A DNA stretch of 64,000 nucleotides, from contig NZ_FNBP01000004.1 in assembly GCF_900102535.1 (NCBI RefSeq), forward strand, positions 186,001 to 250,000. The letters run 5' to 3'. A model generated the notes under the pieces. The model did not search any database. It worked only from the letters and a program-made list of their open reading frames with translations, and was not told the DNA's origin. Both the position numbers and the translations under genes were made by a program. Of the stretch, positions 18,739 to 28,775 are shown piece by piece (position 1 is the first letter of the stretch; every line of letters starts with the position of its first letter). The stretch comes from Sulfitobacter delicatus (GTDB lineage Bacteria > Pseudomonadota > Alphaproteobacteria > Rhodobacterales > Rhodobacteraceae).

Positions 18739-19386
18739 GTGAGCAAACAAAGCCGACGCGGCCTATTGATCATCCTCAGCTCGCCCTCGGGCGCGGGCAA
18801 ATCGACCATGGCGCGCGCGCTGCGAGACTGGGACCCGACGATCAACTTCTCGGTTTCCGCCACCACCCGTGCCCCGCGTCCGGGCGAAGAAGACGGCAAG
18901 GATTACCGCTTTGTCGCCGAGAATGATTTTCGCCAAGCTGTGGCTGAGGGCGAAATGTTGGAACACGCCCACGTCTTTGGCAATTTCTACGGCTCGCCCA
19001 AAGCGCCGGTGCAAGATGCGATCGATCAGGGGCAAGATATCCTCTTTGATATTGACTGGCAGGGCGCGCAGCAAATCCGCAACTCGGACCTTAACACCCA
19101 CACGCTGTCGATCTTCCTGCTGCCTCCGTCGATTATTGAGCTGAAACGGAGGCTTGAAAGTCGGGGGCAGGACGATGCGGAAACCATCGCCAAACGGATG
19201 GGCAAAAGCTGGGACGAGATCAGCCATTGGGACGGCTATGACTTTGTGCTGATCAACGATGACCTTGATCAAACCGAAGCACGGCTGAAATCTATCATCA
19301 CCGCCGCCCGTTTGCGGCTAAGCCAGCAGCCTGCGATTAAAGACCACGTCCGCCGTCTGCAATCTGAATTTGAGGAATTAAAATGA
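18739..19386 (+). CDS. gmk: Guanylate kinase
   Basis: Phosphorylates GMP to GDP with ATP. 215 residues; P-loop [10 protein letters not shown] near residues 14-23, GMP-binding block [16 protein letters not shown], and the lid region. GTG start directly after yicC. Overlaps the downstream carbonic anhydrase by 4 bp (ATGA), so it is translationally coupled. Confidence 0.96.
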   Translation: MSKQSRRGLLIILSSPSGAGKSTMARALRDWDPTINFSVSATTRAPRPGEEDGKDYRFVAENDFRQAVAEGEMLEHAHVFGNFYGSPKAPVQDAIDQGQDILFDIDWQGAQQIRNSDLNTHTLSIFLLPPSIIELKRRLESRGQDDAETIAKRMGKSWDEISHWDGYDFVLINDDLDQTEARLKSIITAARLRLSQQPAIKDHVRRLQSEFEELK

Positions 19387-19904
19387 CCCTTTACGCACTT
19401 GCCGATGCCCGCCCGAATGTCTCGCCCGAAGCATGGGTCGCGCCCGATGCTAATGTGATCGGCAAGATCACTCTCGCGGCGGAGAGCTCAGTTTGGTTCG
19501 GCAGCACACTGCGCGGCGACAATGAGATGATCACCGTGGGGCGCGGCAGCAACGTGCAGGAGAACTGCGTCTTTCACACCGATATGGGCTACCCGCTGAC
19601 CGTGGGCGAGGATTGCACCATTGGCCATAAGGTCATGCTGCATGGCTGTACCATCGGGGACAATTCGCTGATCGGCATGGGGGCGACGGTGCTTAATGGC
19701 GCGAAGATCGGCAAGAATTGCCTTATCGGGGCCGGGGCGCTGATTACCGAAAACAAGGTCATTCCCGATGGCTCGCTGGTCATGGGTGTGCCGGGTAAAG
19801 TGGTGCGGGAACTGGACGAGGCCGCGATCCAAGCGCTGACCGCCAGCGCCAAACACTATGCCGAAAACGCCACCCGCTTCCGGCGCGACCTCGAACCGCT
19901 CTGA
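19383..19904 (+). CDS. Gamma-class carbonic anhydrase family protein
   Basis: 173-residue left-handed beta-helix protein of the YrdA/PaaY/CaiE type. Zinc-ligand histidines are recognisable in the [10 protein letters not shown] and [12 protein letters not shown] blocks. Trimeric cytoplasmic enzymes of this family hydrate CO2 or have weak or unknown activity. It lies between gmk and phoR; phoR starts 1 bp after its stop, so a promoter for the sensor may lie within or upstream of this operon. Confidence 0.85.
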   Translation: MTLYALADARPNVSPEAWVAPDANVIGKITLAAESSVWFGSTLRGDNEMITVGRGSNVQENCVFHTDMGYPLTVGEDCTIGHKVMLHGCTIGDNSLIGMGATVLNGAKIGKNCLIGAGALITENKVIPDGSLVMGVPGKVVRELDEAAIQALTASAKHYAENATRFRRDLEPL

Positions 19905-19905
19905 C

Positions 19906-20958
19906 ATGGGCGACACGCCTGTCACCTTGACCGAACTCGTCGCGGCGCTTCCGCTGCCGAGCCTCACCATCAACGCGGATGAAAGGATCACCGCGCTGAA
20001 CGCCGAGGCCGAAGACCTGCTCGGGCAAGGCTTGGCGGGGCGGCATTACATCACCGCGCTGCGCCAGCCGGGGTTGGTCGCGGCGGTGGAAAAATGCTTC
20101 GCCGGGCAGGGGCCGCAGCAAGCGCGCTATGCCACCGGCGCGGGGGACAGCGGGGCCAATTACGACGTCAGCCTGCGGCCTTTGGGCCGGGATGGCGTCG
20201 TTTTGCTCAGCTTCAACGATGTGACCGAAATGGCCCAAGCAGGCCAGATGCGGCGGGATTTTGTCGCCAATGTCAGCCATGAACTGCGCACGCCCCTGAC
20301 TGCGCTTATGGGGTTCATTGAAACCCTGCAAGGCCCGGCGCGCGAAGATACAGCGGCGCGAGAGCGGTTTTTAGAGATCATGGCCAAAGAGGCCGAACGC
20401 ATGAACCGGCTGGTGGGCGAGTTGTTGTCGCTCAGCCGGGTCGAAGCCGAAGAGCGTGTGCGGCCCGACGCGCGGATCGACCTGCGCGATGTCCTTGGCG
20501 CGACCCTGCGCAACCTTGCACCCTTGGCCGCTGATAGTGGCGTCACGCTGGCGCCTGACTTGGGCGACACCCCGGCCACCGTCTTGGGCGATGCGGATCA
20601 ACTCATGCAAGTGTTCACCAACCTCATTGAGAATGCGATCAAATACGGCGGGCGCGACAAAAGCGTCGAGGTCACGGCCCAGATCGTCGCCCAAGACACC
20701 GCCATGCGCGGCCCGGCGGTGCATGTCAGCGTCAGGGACCACGGCCCCGGCATTGATGCGCTCCACATCCCGCGCCTGACCGAGCGATTCTACCGTGTCG
20801 ACAGCCACCGCAGCCGCAGTCTGGGGGGCACCGGGCTGGGGCTGGCGATCGTTAAACACATCCTGAACCGTCATCGCGGGCGGATGAAGGTCACGAGCAC
20901 GCCCGGCGAAGGCGCTGAATTCAAAGTGATTTTGCCGCTCGAGGACAGTTCGACCTAG
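19906..20958 (+). CDS. phoR: Phosphate-regulon sensor histidine kinase PhoR
   Basis: 350 residues; PAS-like region about 10-100, DHp helix with H125 in NVSHELRTPLTAL, then N-box (LMQVFTNLIENAIKYGG), G1 (DHGPGID) and G2 (GGTGLGLAIVKHIL). No clear N-terminal membrane helices with this start (ATG 19906), unlike E. coli PhoR. A shorter, PAS-first form is found in several alphaproteobacteria. Located directly upstream of the Pho box and pstSCAB-phoUB, which makes the PhoR assignment firm. It phosphorylates PhoB when phosphate is scarce, under control of PstSCAB and PhoU. Confidence 0.88.
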   Translation: MGDTPVTLTELVAALPLPSLTINADERITALNAEAEDLLGQGLAGRHYITALRQPGLVAAVEKCFAGQGPQQARYATGAGDSGANYDVSLRPLGRDGVVLLSFNDVTEMAQAGQMRRDFVANVSHELRTPLTALMGFIETLQGPAREDTAARERFLEIMAKEAERMNRLVGELLSLSRVEAEERVRPDARIDLRDVLGATLRNLAPLAADSGVTLAPDLGDTPATVLGDADQLMQVFTNLIENAIKYGGRDKSVEVTAQIVAQDTAMRGPAVHVSVRDHGPGIDALHIPRLTERFYRVDSHRSRSLGGTGLGLAIVKHILNRHRGRMKVTSTPGEGAEFKVILPLEDSST

Positions 20959-20990
20959 ATTCTTCAAAAATTATCCGGGGCCGCGGCCCC

Positions 20991-21023
20991 TTGTCATGAA
21001 ACTGTAACAGACCTGTCACATAA
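20991..21023 (+). promoter_or_regulatory. Pho box (PhoB operator) of the pst operon
   Basis: Three direct repeats at exact 11-bp spacing: TTGTCATGAAA, CTGTAACAGAC, CTGTCACATAA. They match the PhoB consensus half-site CTGTCAT plus four A/T-rich bases. A possible -10 (CATAGA, 21039-21044) follows at the expected distance, so PhoB would replace a -35 element. Confidence 0.88.
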
Positions 21024-21099
21024 GCGCAGCACGCCCTTCATAGACCGGGGGCCAGATCACCATGGGGTGGTCGCCAATTCGCATCTGACAGGAGACCTC

Positions 21100-22140
21100 A
21101 TGTCCCTCGCAAAACTCACAACCTCCGCTCTGGCAATCGCCGCCGTATCCGCCACCGCTGCTGCCGCACGCGACCAAGTACAGGTCGCCGGCTCTTCGAC
21201 CGTGCTGCCCTATGCCTCCATCGTCGCCGAAGCCTTTGGCGAGAACTTTGACTTCCCGACACCGGTCGTGGAATCGGGCGGCTCTTCGGCGGGCCTCAAG
21301 CGTTTCTGCGAAGGCGTGGGCGAGAACACCATCGACGTGGCGAACGCCTCGCGCCAGATCAAAGAGGCCGAAGTGGCCGCCTGTGCCGAGAATGGCGTGA
21401 CCGACATCATCGAAGTGCGCATCGGCTATGATGGCATCGTCTTCGCCTCCGACATCAACGGCAACAGTTTTGAGTTCACGCCGACCGATTGGTACAAGGC
21501 GCTTTCTGCCAAGGTCGTCGTCGATGGCGAGGTGGCAGAGAACCCCTATACCACATGGGACCAAGTGAACCCCGACTTCCCCGCCCAGCCGATCCAAGCC
21601 TTTATTCCCGGCACCAAACACGGCACCCGCGAAGTGTTCGAAGAGAAGGTGATCTTGGCCGGTTGCGAAGCCACCGGTGATTTCGAGACGTTCCTTGAAG
21701 CGGCTGAAGGCGACAAGAAAGCCGCCGAGAAAGAATGCATCAGCTTGCGCAGCGATGGCAAATCTGTCGACATTGACGGCGACTACACCGAGACGCTGGC
21801 GCGCATTGAAAGCAACCAAGACGGCATCGGCGTCTTCGGTCTGGCCTTCTACGAGAACAACACCGACAAGCTTCAGGTTGCCACCATGGGCGGCGTCGAG
21901 CCGACCACCGAGAGCATTGCCTCGGGTGACTACCCCGTGTCGCGCCCGCTGTTCTTCTACGTTAAGAAAGCCCACATCGGCGTGATCCCCGGCCTGAAGG
22001 AATACGCTGAGTTCTTCGTCGCTGACGAAGTCGCTGGCCCCGATGGCCCGCTGGCCGAATACGGTTTGGTCTCCGACCCTGAACTGGCCGAGACCCAGTC
22101 GGTCGTGACCGATGAGACCGTGATGGGCGGCGGTTCCTGA
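21100..22140 (+). CDS. pstS: Phosphate ABC transporter substrate-binding protein PstS
   Basis: 346-residue periplasmic phosphate-binding protein: signal peptide (cleavage near TAAAA, residue 23), then the PstS opening QVAGSSTVLPYASIVAEAF and the phosphate-site motif SGGSSAGLKRF. ATG 21100 follows GGAG by 6 bases. This is the longer roseobacter-type PstS rather than the E. coli form. First gene after the Pho box, and separated from pstC by a hairpin that may favour excess PstS. Confidence 0.93.
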   Translation: MSLAKLTTSALAIAAVSATAAAARDQVQVAGSSTVLPYASIVAEAFGENFDFPTPVVESGGSSAGLKRFCEGVGENTIDVANASRQIKEAEVAACAENGVTDIIEVRIGYDGIVFASDINGNSFEFTPTDWYKALSAKVVVDGEVAENPYTTWDQVNPDFPAQPIQAFIPGTKHGTREVFEEKVILAGCEATGDFETFLEAAEGDKKAAEKECISLRSDGKSVDIDGDYTETLARIESNQDGIGVFGLAFYENNTDKLQVATMGGVEPTTESIASGDYPVSRPLFFYVKKAHIGVIPGLKEYAEFFVADEVAGPDGPLAEYGLVSDPELAETQSVVTDETVMGGGS

Positions 22141-22155
22141 ACCTAAGCGAATGAC

Positions 22156-22191
22156 ACCGGGGGCGGGCGACTGCCCCCGGTTGCTGCTTTT
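22156..22191 (+). terminator. Intercistronic hairpin pstS-pstC
   Basis: 9-bp stem ACCGGGGGC/GCCCCCGGT (22156-22164 with 22173-22181) followed by TGCTGCTTTT. Probably an attenuator or mRNA-stabilising 3' end after pstS. Confidence 0.6.
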
Positions 22192-22208
22192 GATCCACTG
22201 GGGGACAT

Positions 22209-23705
22209 GTGGGACAAATACTGACAACAGGCGCGGTGCTGCCGCTGGTGACCCTCATCGCGGTGCTGGCACTGGGCGGATATTTTCTTGCCCGCCGCCG
22301 AGCGATGATCTCTGCCGGAGGTGACAGCCGCAAGCTGCATTCACTGCCCAGCTATTACGGCTACAACGCCGTAATCAGCGTGGCGGTGCCTGCGCTTTTG
22401 GCACTGGGCATCTGGCTGCTTGTGCAACCGATGCTGGTACAATCCTCGGTGGTGGAAATGATCCCGGCCCAAGCGGTGCCTGAAGGGTCTTCGGTGAACC
22501 TGATCATGAGCGACGTGCGCCGTCTGGCCGAAGGGCTGGATGCTGCTGTAGGCGCGGGTGCGATCTCCGACGCCGAGGCGACCGATCTGACCGTCGCCGA
22601 TAATCTGCGTGCTTGGCTGGCCGAGCGCGGTGTCGCCATCGGTGCCGAGGTCAGCCCGGAAGTTTTGCAGGCCGCGCAAGCCTACCGCGAGATGAATGCT
22701 TTGGGCCATGTCGGGCGCAACGTCTTCGTGCTGCTGCTGGCGCTTGCTGGGCTGCTGCTGGCGTACCGTGAAAGCCACGCCGACTTCCGCGCCCGCAATC
22801 GCGTCGAAAACGCCATCAAAGCGCTGCTGATCCTCGCGGCCTCTCTGGCGATCTTGACCACCGTCGGCATCGTCCTGTCGATGCTGTTCGAGACGATTAA
22901 CTTTTTCAGCCTGCATCCGTGGACAGACTTCTTCTTTGGCGCCTCTTGGGCACCGAACTTTCGCGGGGACAGCGACCTGTCGATCCTGCCGCTGCTCTGG
23001 GGCACGCTTTATATCTCGATCATCGCGCTGGCCGTGGCCGTGCCCATCGGGCTTTTCGCGGCGATCTACCTTAGCGAATATGCCGGACCCAAGGTCCGTG
23101 CCACCGCCAAGCCACTGCTCGAAATCCTCGCCGGTATTCCGACCATCGTCTACGGCCTTTTCGCGCTGCTGACCGTCGGCCCGGCGCTGGTCAAGATCTT
23201 CGGACGCGGCGAAGACGGGCTCTTGGGCGTCGACTGGATGTCAGGAGCGACCTCGGTGCTGACGGCAGGGCTCGTCATGGGCATCATGCTGATCCCCTTC
23301 GTCTCTTCGCTGTCGGACGATATTATCAACGCCGTGCCGCAATCCCTGCGCGATGGCTCCTTCGGGCTGGGCGCGACCCAGTCCGAGACCATCCGCCAAG
23401 TCGTCATCCCCGCAGCCCTTCCGGGCATCGTCGGCGCCGTGCTGCTCGCCGCCAGCCGCGCCATCGGCGAGACCATGATCGTGGTGCTAGGGGCAGGGGC
23501 CATTGCCCGGATCTCCGGCAATCCGCTCGAAGCAATGACGACCATCACCACCCGCATCGTCAGCCAATTGACCGGCGACAGCGACTTCGCCAGCCCTGAG
23601 ACGCTGGTGGCCTTCGCGCTCGGTCTCACCCTCTTCGTCCTGACACTAGGCCTGAACGTGCTGGCCCTCTACATCGTGCGCAAATATCGGGAGCAATACG
23701 AATGA
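22209..23705 (+). CDS. pstC: Phosphate ABC transporter permease PstC
   Basis: 498-residue inner-membrane permease, longer than E. coli PstC (319) because of an N-terminal region with extra membrane segments (about 5-30, 50-75) and a periplasmic loop; the core permease runs from about residue 210. The ATPase-coupling loop reads SLRDGSFGLGATQSETIRQ. The start is GTG at 22209 after GGGGGAC; an ATG two bases earlier opens only a 5-codon frame. Overlaps pstA by 4 bp. Confidence 0.92.
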   Translation: MGQILTTGAVLPLVTLIAVLALGGYFLARRRAMISAGGDSRKLHSLPSYYGYNAVISVAVPALLALGIWLLVQPMLVQSSVVEMIPAQAVPEGSSVNLIMSDVRRLAEGLDAAVGAGAISDAEATDLTVADNLRAWLAERGVAIGAEVSPEVLQAAQAYREMNALGHVGRNVFVLLLALAGLLLAYRESHADFRARNRVENAIKALLILAASLAILTTVGIVLSMLFETINFFSLHPWTDFFFGASWAPNFRGDSDLSILPLLWGTLYISIIALAVAVPIGLFAAIYLSEYAGPKVRATAKPLLEILAGIPTIVYGLFALLTVGPALVKIFGRGEDGLLGVDWMSGATSVLTAGLVMGIMLIPFVSSLSDDIINAVPQSLRDGSFGLGATQSETIRQVVIPAALPGIVGAVLLAASRAIGETMIVVLGAGAIARISGNPLEAMTTITTRIVSQLTGDSDFASPETLVAFALGLTLFVLTLGLNVLALYIVRKYREQYE

Positions 23706-25057
23706 GCGATATCCCCAACCCCGCAGCGCCCATCGCGGACCCGCGCGGCGCCTCCTTGCTGGTGCAGGACGGGCGCACGAAACGCCGCAACGCTTCTGAG
23801 GGCCGATTCAAGCTTTACGGCATCGTGGCGATTGCCATCGGCCTGCTGATGCTGCTGACGTTGCTCTTCACCATCATCTCACGCGGCACGGGCGCGTTTC
23901 AGCAGACTTATGTCACCCTCTCTGTGCCGCTGCTGGAAGAGAAGCTCGACAAAAACGGCAACCGCGACCTTGCTGAGATCAAAAAGGTCTCGACCTTTGG
24001 TTACGCGCCGCTCACCAAGGCTGCGTTTGAGGCCAAAATTGCGGAATCCGGGATCGAGACGTCACTAAAGCCCAAAGCGATGGCGGACCTGCTGTCCAAA
24101 GACGCCGCCGCTCAGTTGCGCGATTATGTGGTGGCCAACCCCGATCTGATCGGCAGCACGGTGGAGTTCGAATTCCTGACCAACAGCCGTGTCGACGGGT
24201 ACCTCAAGGGCCGCGTGAGCCGTGAGAGCATCGCCAATGACAAAAACATTAACGCCGCACAGCTTGACCTGGTCGATGCGCTGATCGCTGACGGCAGCCT
24301 GCAAAAGCGCCTTAACCTCAACTTCATCACCGGCGCCGATGCCTCTGACGCGCGGCCCGAAGCGGCGGGCATGGGGGTGGCGATGCTCGGCTCCTTTGCC
24401 ATGATGCTGGTGGTGCTGGTGCTGGCGCTGCCCATCGGGGTCGCGGCCTCGATTTACTTAGAGGAATTCGCGCCAAAGAACTGGATCACCGACATCATTG
24501 AGGTGAACATCAGCAACCTCGCGGCGGTGCCGTCGATTGTCTTTGGTATCTTGGGCCTTGCGGTGTTCATTAATTACATGCACCTGCCGAACTCCGCGCC
24601 CTTGGTCGGTGGTCTGGTGCTGACGCTGATGACCTTGCCGACGATCATCATCTCAACCCGCGCCTCACTGAAATCCGTACCGCCGTCGATCCGCGATGCA
24701 GCGCTTGGGGTAGGGGCGTCGAAGATGCAATCAGTCTTCCACCACGTGCTGCCCCTCGCAGCACCCGGCATCCTGACGGGCACCATCATCGGCCTTGCCC
24801 AAGCGCTTGGCGAAACAGCCCCGCTGCTGCTGATCGGCATGGTCGGCTTCATCGCCTCCAACCCGCCCGAGAGCATCGCCGAAGGGCTGATGGCCCCGAA
24901 TTCGGCCATGCCAGCGCAGATCTACGAATGGGCCAAACGCGCCGACCCGGCGTTCTACGAACGCGCTTGGGGCGGCATCATCATCTTGCTGGTGTTCCTG
25001 ATCTCGATGAACGCCATCGCAGTGCTGCTGCGCCGCCGGTTCGAGCGGCGCTGGTAA
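23702..25057 (+). CDS. pstA: Phosphate ABC transporter permease PstA
   Basis: 451-residue permease. The N-terminal ~200 residues match the DUF3333 extension typical of alphaproteobacterial PstA (a membrane segment near 38-60, then a periplasmic domain). The core has the coupling loop [19 protein letters not shown]. It forms the channel with PstC. 14 bp upstream of pstB. Confidence 0.92.
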   Translation: MSDIPNPAAPIADPRGASLLVQDGRTKRRNASEGRFKLYGIVAIAIGLLMLLTLLFTIISRGTGAFQQTYVTLSVPLLEEKLDKNGNRDLAEIKKVSTFGYAPLTKAAFEAKIAESGIETSLKPKAMADLLSKDAAAQLRDYVVANPDLIGSTVEFEFLTNSRVDGYLKGRVSRESIANDKNINAAQLDLVDALIADGSLQKRLNLNFITGADASDARPEAAGMGVAMLGSFAMMLVVLVLALPIGVAASIYLEEFAPKNWITDIIEVNISNLAAVPSIVFGILGLAVFINYMHLPNSAPLVGGLVLTLMTLPTIIISTRASLKSVPPSIRDAALGVGASKMQSVFHHVLPLAAPGILTGTIIGLAQALGETAPLLLIGMVGFIASNPPESIAEGLMAPNSAMPAQIYEWAKRADPAFYERAWGGIIILLVFLISMNAIAVLLRRRFERRW

Positions 25058-25071
25058 AAAGGGACGGGACA

Positions 25072-25869
25072 ATGAAAGATACAGAAATGCTGGAGCAGAA
25101 CGTGACAAACCACCCCGTCAAAATCGCGGCCCGCAATGTGCAGGTCTACTATGGTGACAGCCAAGCCATCCGCGATGTGGACATCGATATCAACGACAAG
25201 ACCGTGACCGCGTTCATCGGCCCATCAGGCTGCGGGAAGTCAACTTTTCTACGTTGTATCAATAGGATGAACGACACAATTGATGCGGCACGCGTCACGG
25301 GCGATATCCGGATCGATGGCGAAGACATCTATGACAAACGCGTCGACCCAGTACAACTGCGCGCCAAGGTCGGCATGGTGTTTCAAAAGCCGAACCCGTT
25401 TCCGAAATCGATCTATGATAACGTGGCCTATGGCCCGCGCATCCACGGGTTGGCGCAGAACAAGGCGGACCTCGACGGGATCGTCGAACAGGCGCTGCGG
25501 CGCGGGGCGATCTGGGACGAAGTGAAGGACCGGTTGCATGCGCCCGGAACCGGCCTTTCTGGCGGCCAACAACAACGTCTCTGCATCGCTCGCGCTGTAG
25601 CCACGGAACCTGAGGTGCTCTTGATGGACGAGCCTTGCTCCGCTCTCGACCCCATCGCCACGGCGCAGGTCGAAGAACTGATCGACGAGCTGCGCCAGAA
25701 CTATTCGGTGGTCATTGTCACGCACTCCATGCAGCAAGCTGCCCGAGTCAGCCAAAAGACAGCCTTTTTCCACCTTGGCAACCTCGTGGAGTTTGGCGAT
25801 ACCGATGACATCTTCACCAGACCTCAAGACCCGCGCACCGAAAGCTACATCACCGGCCGGATTGGATAA
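25072..25869 (+). CDS. pstB: Phosphate ABC transporter ATP-binding protein PstB
   Basis: 265-residue ABC ATPase: Walker [10 protein letters not shown], PstB-specific block [18 protein letters not shown], signature [14 protein letters not shown], Walker [17 protein letters not shown] 25072 is preceded by GGGACGGGA. Besides powering uptake it passes the phosphate state to PhoR through PhoU. Confidence 0.95.
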   Translation: MKDTEMLEQNVTNHPVKIAARNVQVYYGDSQAIRDVDIDINDKTVTAFIGPSGCGKSTFLRCINRMNDTIDAARVTGDIRIDGEDIYDKRVDPVQLRAKVGMVFQKPNPFPKSIYDNVAYGPRIHGLAQNKADLDGIVEQALRRGAIWDEVKDRLHAPGTGLSGGQQQRLCIARAVATEPEVLLMDEPCSALDPIATAQVEELIDELRQNYSVVIVTHSMQQAARVSQKTAFFHLGNLVEFGDTDDIFTRPQDPRTESYITGRIG

Positions 25870-25873
25870 AACC

Positions 25874-26581
25874 ATGTCAGAACAACACATTGCATCAGCC
25901 TTTGACCGTGATCTTGAGGCCGTTCAGGCGCAAATCCTGAAAATGGGCGGACTGGTTGAGGCCGCCATTCTGCGCGGTGCGCAGTCGTTGGAAACCCGCG
26001 ACGAAGAACTGGCGCAGGAGGTCAGGGCAGGGGACAAGGCCATCGACGCGCTCGAAGAACAGATCAACGAAAACGCGGCCCGCGTGATCGCTCTGCGCGC
26101 GCCCACAGCGATTGATCTGCGCTTGATCCTGAGCGTGATTAAGATTAGCGCCAACCTCGAACGTATTGGCGACTATGCAAAAAACATGGCCAAGCGCAGC
26201 ACGGTGCTGAACCAAATGCCGCCCATAAGCGACAGCACCGGTGCGATCCGGCGCATGGCCGGTACGGTTGAGGCGATGCTGAAAGACGCGCTCGACGCCT
26301 ATATCCAGCGCGACGCCGATCTGGCCCGCGATGTGATCGCCAGAGACGAAGACGTCGACCAGATGTACAACGCGCTGTTCCGCGAATTCCTGACTTTCAT
26401 GATGGAAGAGCCACGCAACATCACCGCCTGTATGCACCTGCATTTCATCGCGAAAAACGTTGAGCGCATGGGCGATCATGTGACCGCGATTGCCGAACAG
26501 GTCGTCTATCTCGTGACCGGTGAGATGCCAGAGGAAGATCGCCCAAAGGCCGACAGCACATCTGTCGCGGCAAAGGTCTGA
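25874..26581 (+). CDS. phoU: Phosphate signalling protein PhoU
   Basis: 235 residues forming two PhoU three-helix repeats; the metal-binding E/D-xxx-D pattern shows in LERIGDYAKNMAKR and its repeat VERMGDHVTAIAEQ. Links PstB to PhoR and keeps PhoB off in phosphate-rich cells. Starts 4 bp after pstB. Confidence 0.94.
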   Translation: MSEQHIASAFDRDLEAVQAQILKMGGLVEAAILRGAQSLETRDEELAQEVRAGDKAIDALEEQINENAARVIALRAPTAIDLRLILSVIKISANLERIGDYAKNMAKRSTVLNQMPPISDSTGAIRRMAGTVEAMLKDALDAYIQRDADLARDVIARDEDVDQMYNALFREFLTFMMEEPRNITACMHLHFIAKNVERMGDHVTAIAEQVVYLVTGEMPEEDRPKADSTSVAAKV

Positions 26582-26585
26582 CCCG

Positions 26586-27275
26586 ATGGATGTCACACAG
26601 CCCCAGGTGCTCTTGGTCGAAGACGAGCCTGCGCAACGCGAAGTGTTAGCGTATAATCTGGAGGCCGAGGGCTTTGCGGTGCGTCGCGCTGAGAACGGCG
26701 AAGAAGCGATGTTGCTGATCGCCGAGGCCGCGCCGGATCTTATCATTCTCGACTGGATGATGCCGCTGATGAGTGGCATCGAAGTCTGCCGTCAACTTAA
26801 GACGCGGACCGAGACGCGCGAGATTCCGATTATCATGCTTTCGGCACGGTCCGAGGAAGTCGATACCGTCCGAGGCTTGGACACCGGCGCCGACGACTAT
26901 GTGATTAAACCCTACAACATACGCGAGCTGATGGCTCGGGTACGCACGCAGTTGCGCCGCGCGCGTCCTGCGGCTGTGGGCGCGGTGCTGAGCTATGAGG
27001 ACATCGCACTCGATCCTGAGCGCCACCGGGTCAGCCGTGCGGGAGCCGAGCTGAAACTTGGTCCGACCGAGTACCGGTTGCTGCTGACGCTGCTGGAAAG
27101 ACCGGGCCGAGTGTTCAGCCGCGACCAGTTGCTCGATCATGTCTGGGGGCGCGACATCTATGTCGATACACGCACGGTGGACGTCCATATTGCGCGGCTT
27201 CGTAAAGCGCTAACCTCAGGGGGCACCACGGACCCAATTCGCACAGTTCGGGGCGCAGGATACGCTCTGGGTTAA
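26586..27275 (+). CDS. phoB: Phosphate-regulon response regulator PhoB
   Basis: 229 residues: receiver domain with phospho-acceptor Asp56 (LIILDWMMP) and switch Lys in VIKPYNIREL, then an OmpR-type winged helix with the PhoB-like recognition region RTVDVHIARLRKAL. Follows phoU by 4 bp and closes the pst operon. The predicted operator is the 11-bp-periodic box before pstS. An insertion sequence begins about 75 bp after its stop. Confidence 0.95.
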   Translation: MDVTQPQVLLVEDEPAQREVLAYNLEAEGFAVRRAENGEEAMLLIAEAAPDLIILDWMMPLMSGIEVCRQLKTRTETREIPIIMLSARSEEVDTVRGLDTGADDYVIKPYNIRELMARVRTQLRRARPAAVGAVLSYEDIALDPERHRVSRAGAELKLGPTEYRLLLTLLERPGRVFSRDQLLDHVWGRDIYVDTRTVDVHIARLRKALTSGGTTDPIRTVRGAGYALG

Positions 27276-27348
27276 TCTATACGACGTAGCACGCAGTTAA
27301 TTTACATAAGACTGATTATACGACTAAAGGATGTAGCCGCAAAGCGAT

Positions 27349-27380
27349 AATGTCACCCTTAAGCAAAGCAGAAGTGTCAC
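27349..27380 (+). repeat. Left terminal inverted repeat of the IS
   Basis: Starts AATGTCACC, then an imperfect match to the right end, with a second TGTCAC motif at 27375-27380. The doubled motif in each end is probably a pair of transposase-binding sites. Confidence 0.75.
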
Positions 27381-27407
27381 TCTGTCCTCGGTTTGAGATG
27401 AGGATGC

Positions 27408-28760
27408 GTGGACATGGGATGGGTGATGATGAGCGAGCGCGAGTTGAACCGCGTGGAAGTTTTGGCGCAGGTCGATGATGACCGGCTGACCGTCGACAAT
27501 GCGGCTAACATGCTGGATCTGACGCGGCGGCAAATCTTCAGATTGTTGAAGCGGTATCGCAAGGATGGTGCGTCGGCGATCCGTCACGGGTCTCGCGGGC
27601 GCGCGCCGAACAACTTAATCCATCAAGCCAAACGGGATTATGCGCTAAGCCTGATCAAAGAGAGCTACGCGGATTTTGGCCCGACATTGGCCGCTGAGAT
27701 GTTAGCTGAACATCACGGCTTCAAGGTGTCCCGCGAGACGTTGCGCAAGTGGATGCAAGAAGACGGTATTTGGCTGTCGCGCAAGCAACGGCGTACATTC
27801 CACCAACCCAGATTGCGTCGGGAATGTTACGGCGAACTGATCCAGATTGATGGCTCTGATCACCGTTGGTTTGAGGATCGCGGCCCACCATGCACCCTGC
27901 TCGTGTTTATCGACGATGCGACAAGCACGTTGATGGAACTGCGGTTTGTGCAGTCGGAAAGCACGTTCAGCTATTTCGAGGCACTGGAGAGTTATCTGCG
28001 CCAACATGGCCGTCCCGTCGCCTTTTATTCCGATAAACACACGGTGTTTCGCGTGGCGAAGCAAGACGCCAAGGGCGGCGCGCGCATGACCCAGTTTGGA
28101 CGTGCCCTGAACGAGTTGAACGTGGAAATCCTCTGCGCGAACAGTTCTCAAGCCAAAGGCCGCGTCGAACGCGCGAACCGGACACTTCAGGATCGCCTGG
28201 TGAAGGAACTGCGTCTCGCAGGCATCTCGGACATGGAAGCAGGAAACGCTTACCTGCAAGGGTTCAAAGACCGTTACAACGCCCAGTTTGCCAAGGTTCC
28301 CACAAAGTCCGACAACTTGCACCGCGCGCTCAATATGGAGCCGGATCGGCTGGATGAAGTGCTGTGCTGGCGCGAAAACCGCTATGTCGGCAAACAGCTC
28401 ACGTTTTCCTACGACCGCAAGCGGATCATGCTGAAGGAAAGCGATGTGACACGCGGGCTGGTCGGCAAATACGTCGACACCTATGCCTTCGTGGACGGGC
28501 GGTTCGAAGTGCGCTCGAAAGGCCGCTCCCTGCCCTACAAAATCTTCGATATGGATCAACGTGTGACGCATGCGGCCATCACAGAGAACAAGCGACTGGG
28601 AGCGGTGCTGGAACACATCAAGGACATGCAAGATAAGGCACCGCCAAAACCCAAGGTGCGGACAAATTCAGAGAAGATGGGCTACAAGCCGAACGGCAGA
28701 CGGCAAGGACGACATTCCGGATCGCGTGCCAAGAAGACAATTGTGCAAGCCGCGGAATAG
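27408..28760 (+). CDS. ISNCY-family DDE transposase
   Basis: 450 residues. N-terminal helix-turn-helix (about 20-60, LTVDNAANMLDLTRRQIFRL) and a second HTH-like region, then an RNase H-fold rve-type catalytic domain with the acidic triad D148 (IDGSDH), D209 (YSDKHTVF) and E254 (AKGRVERANRTLQ). The C-terminus is Lys/Arg-rich. All three catalytic residues are present and the frame is intact, so the element may still be active. The annotated GTG start may be replaced by an internal ATG at 27426 or 27429. Confidence 0.88.
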   Translation: MDMGWVMMSERELNRVEVLAQVDDDRLTVDNAANMLDLTRRQIFRLLKRYRKDGASAIRHGSRGRAPNNLIHQAKRDYALSLIKESYADFGPTLAAEMLAEHHGFKVSRETLRKWMQEDGIWLSRKQRRTFHQPRLRRECYGELIQIDGSDHRWFEDRGPPCTLLVFIDDATSTLMELRFVQSESTFSYFEALESYLRQHGRPVAFYSDKHTVFRVAKQDAKGGARMTQFGRALNELNVEILCANSSQAKGRVERANRTLQDRLVKELRLAGISDMEAGNAYLQGFKDRYNAQFAKVPTKSDNLHRALNMEPDRLDEVLCWRENRYVGKQLTFSYDRKRIMLKESDVTRGLVGKYVDTYAFVDGRFEVRSKGRSLPYKIFDMDQRVTHAAITENKRLGAVLEHIKDMQDKAPPKPKVRTNSEKMGYKPNGRRQGRHSGSRAKKTIVQAAE

Positions 28761-28775
28761 GCTCAAAGTACTGGC

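Noticed and set aside
20977..20990. 14-bp palindrome GGGGCCGCGGCCCC after phoR
   Set aside because: No loop for a stable hairpin and no T tract; more likely chance in GC-rich DNA, just beside the Pho box.
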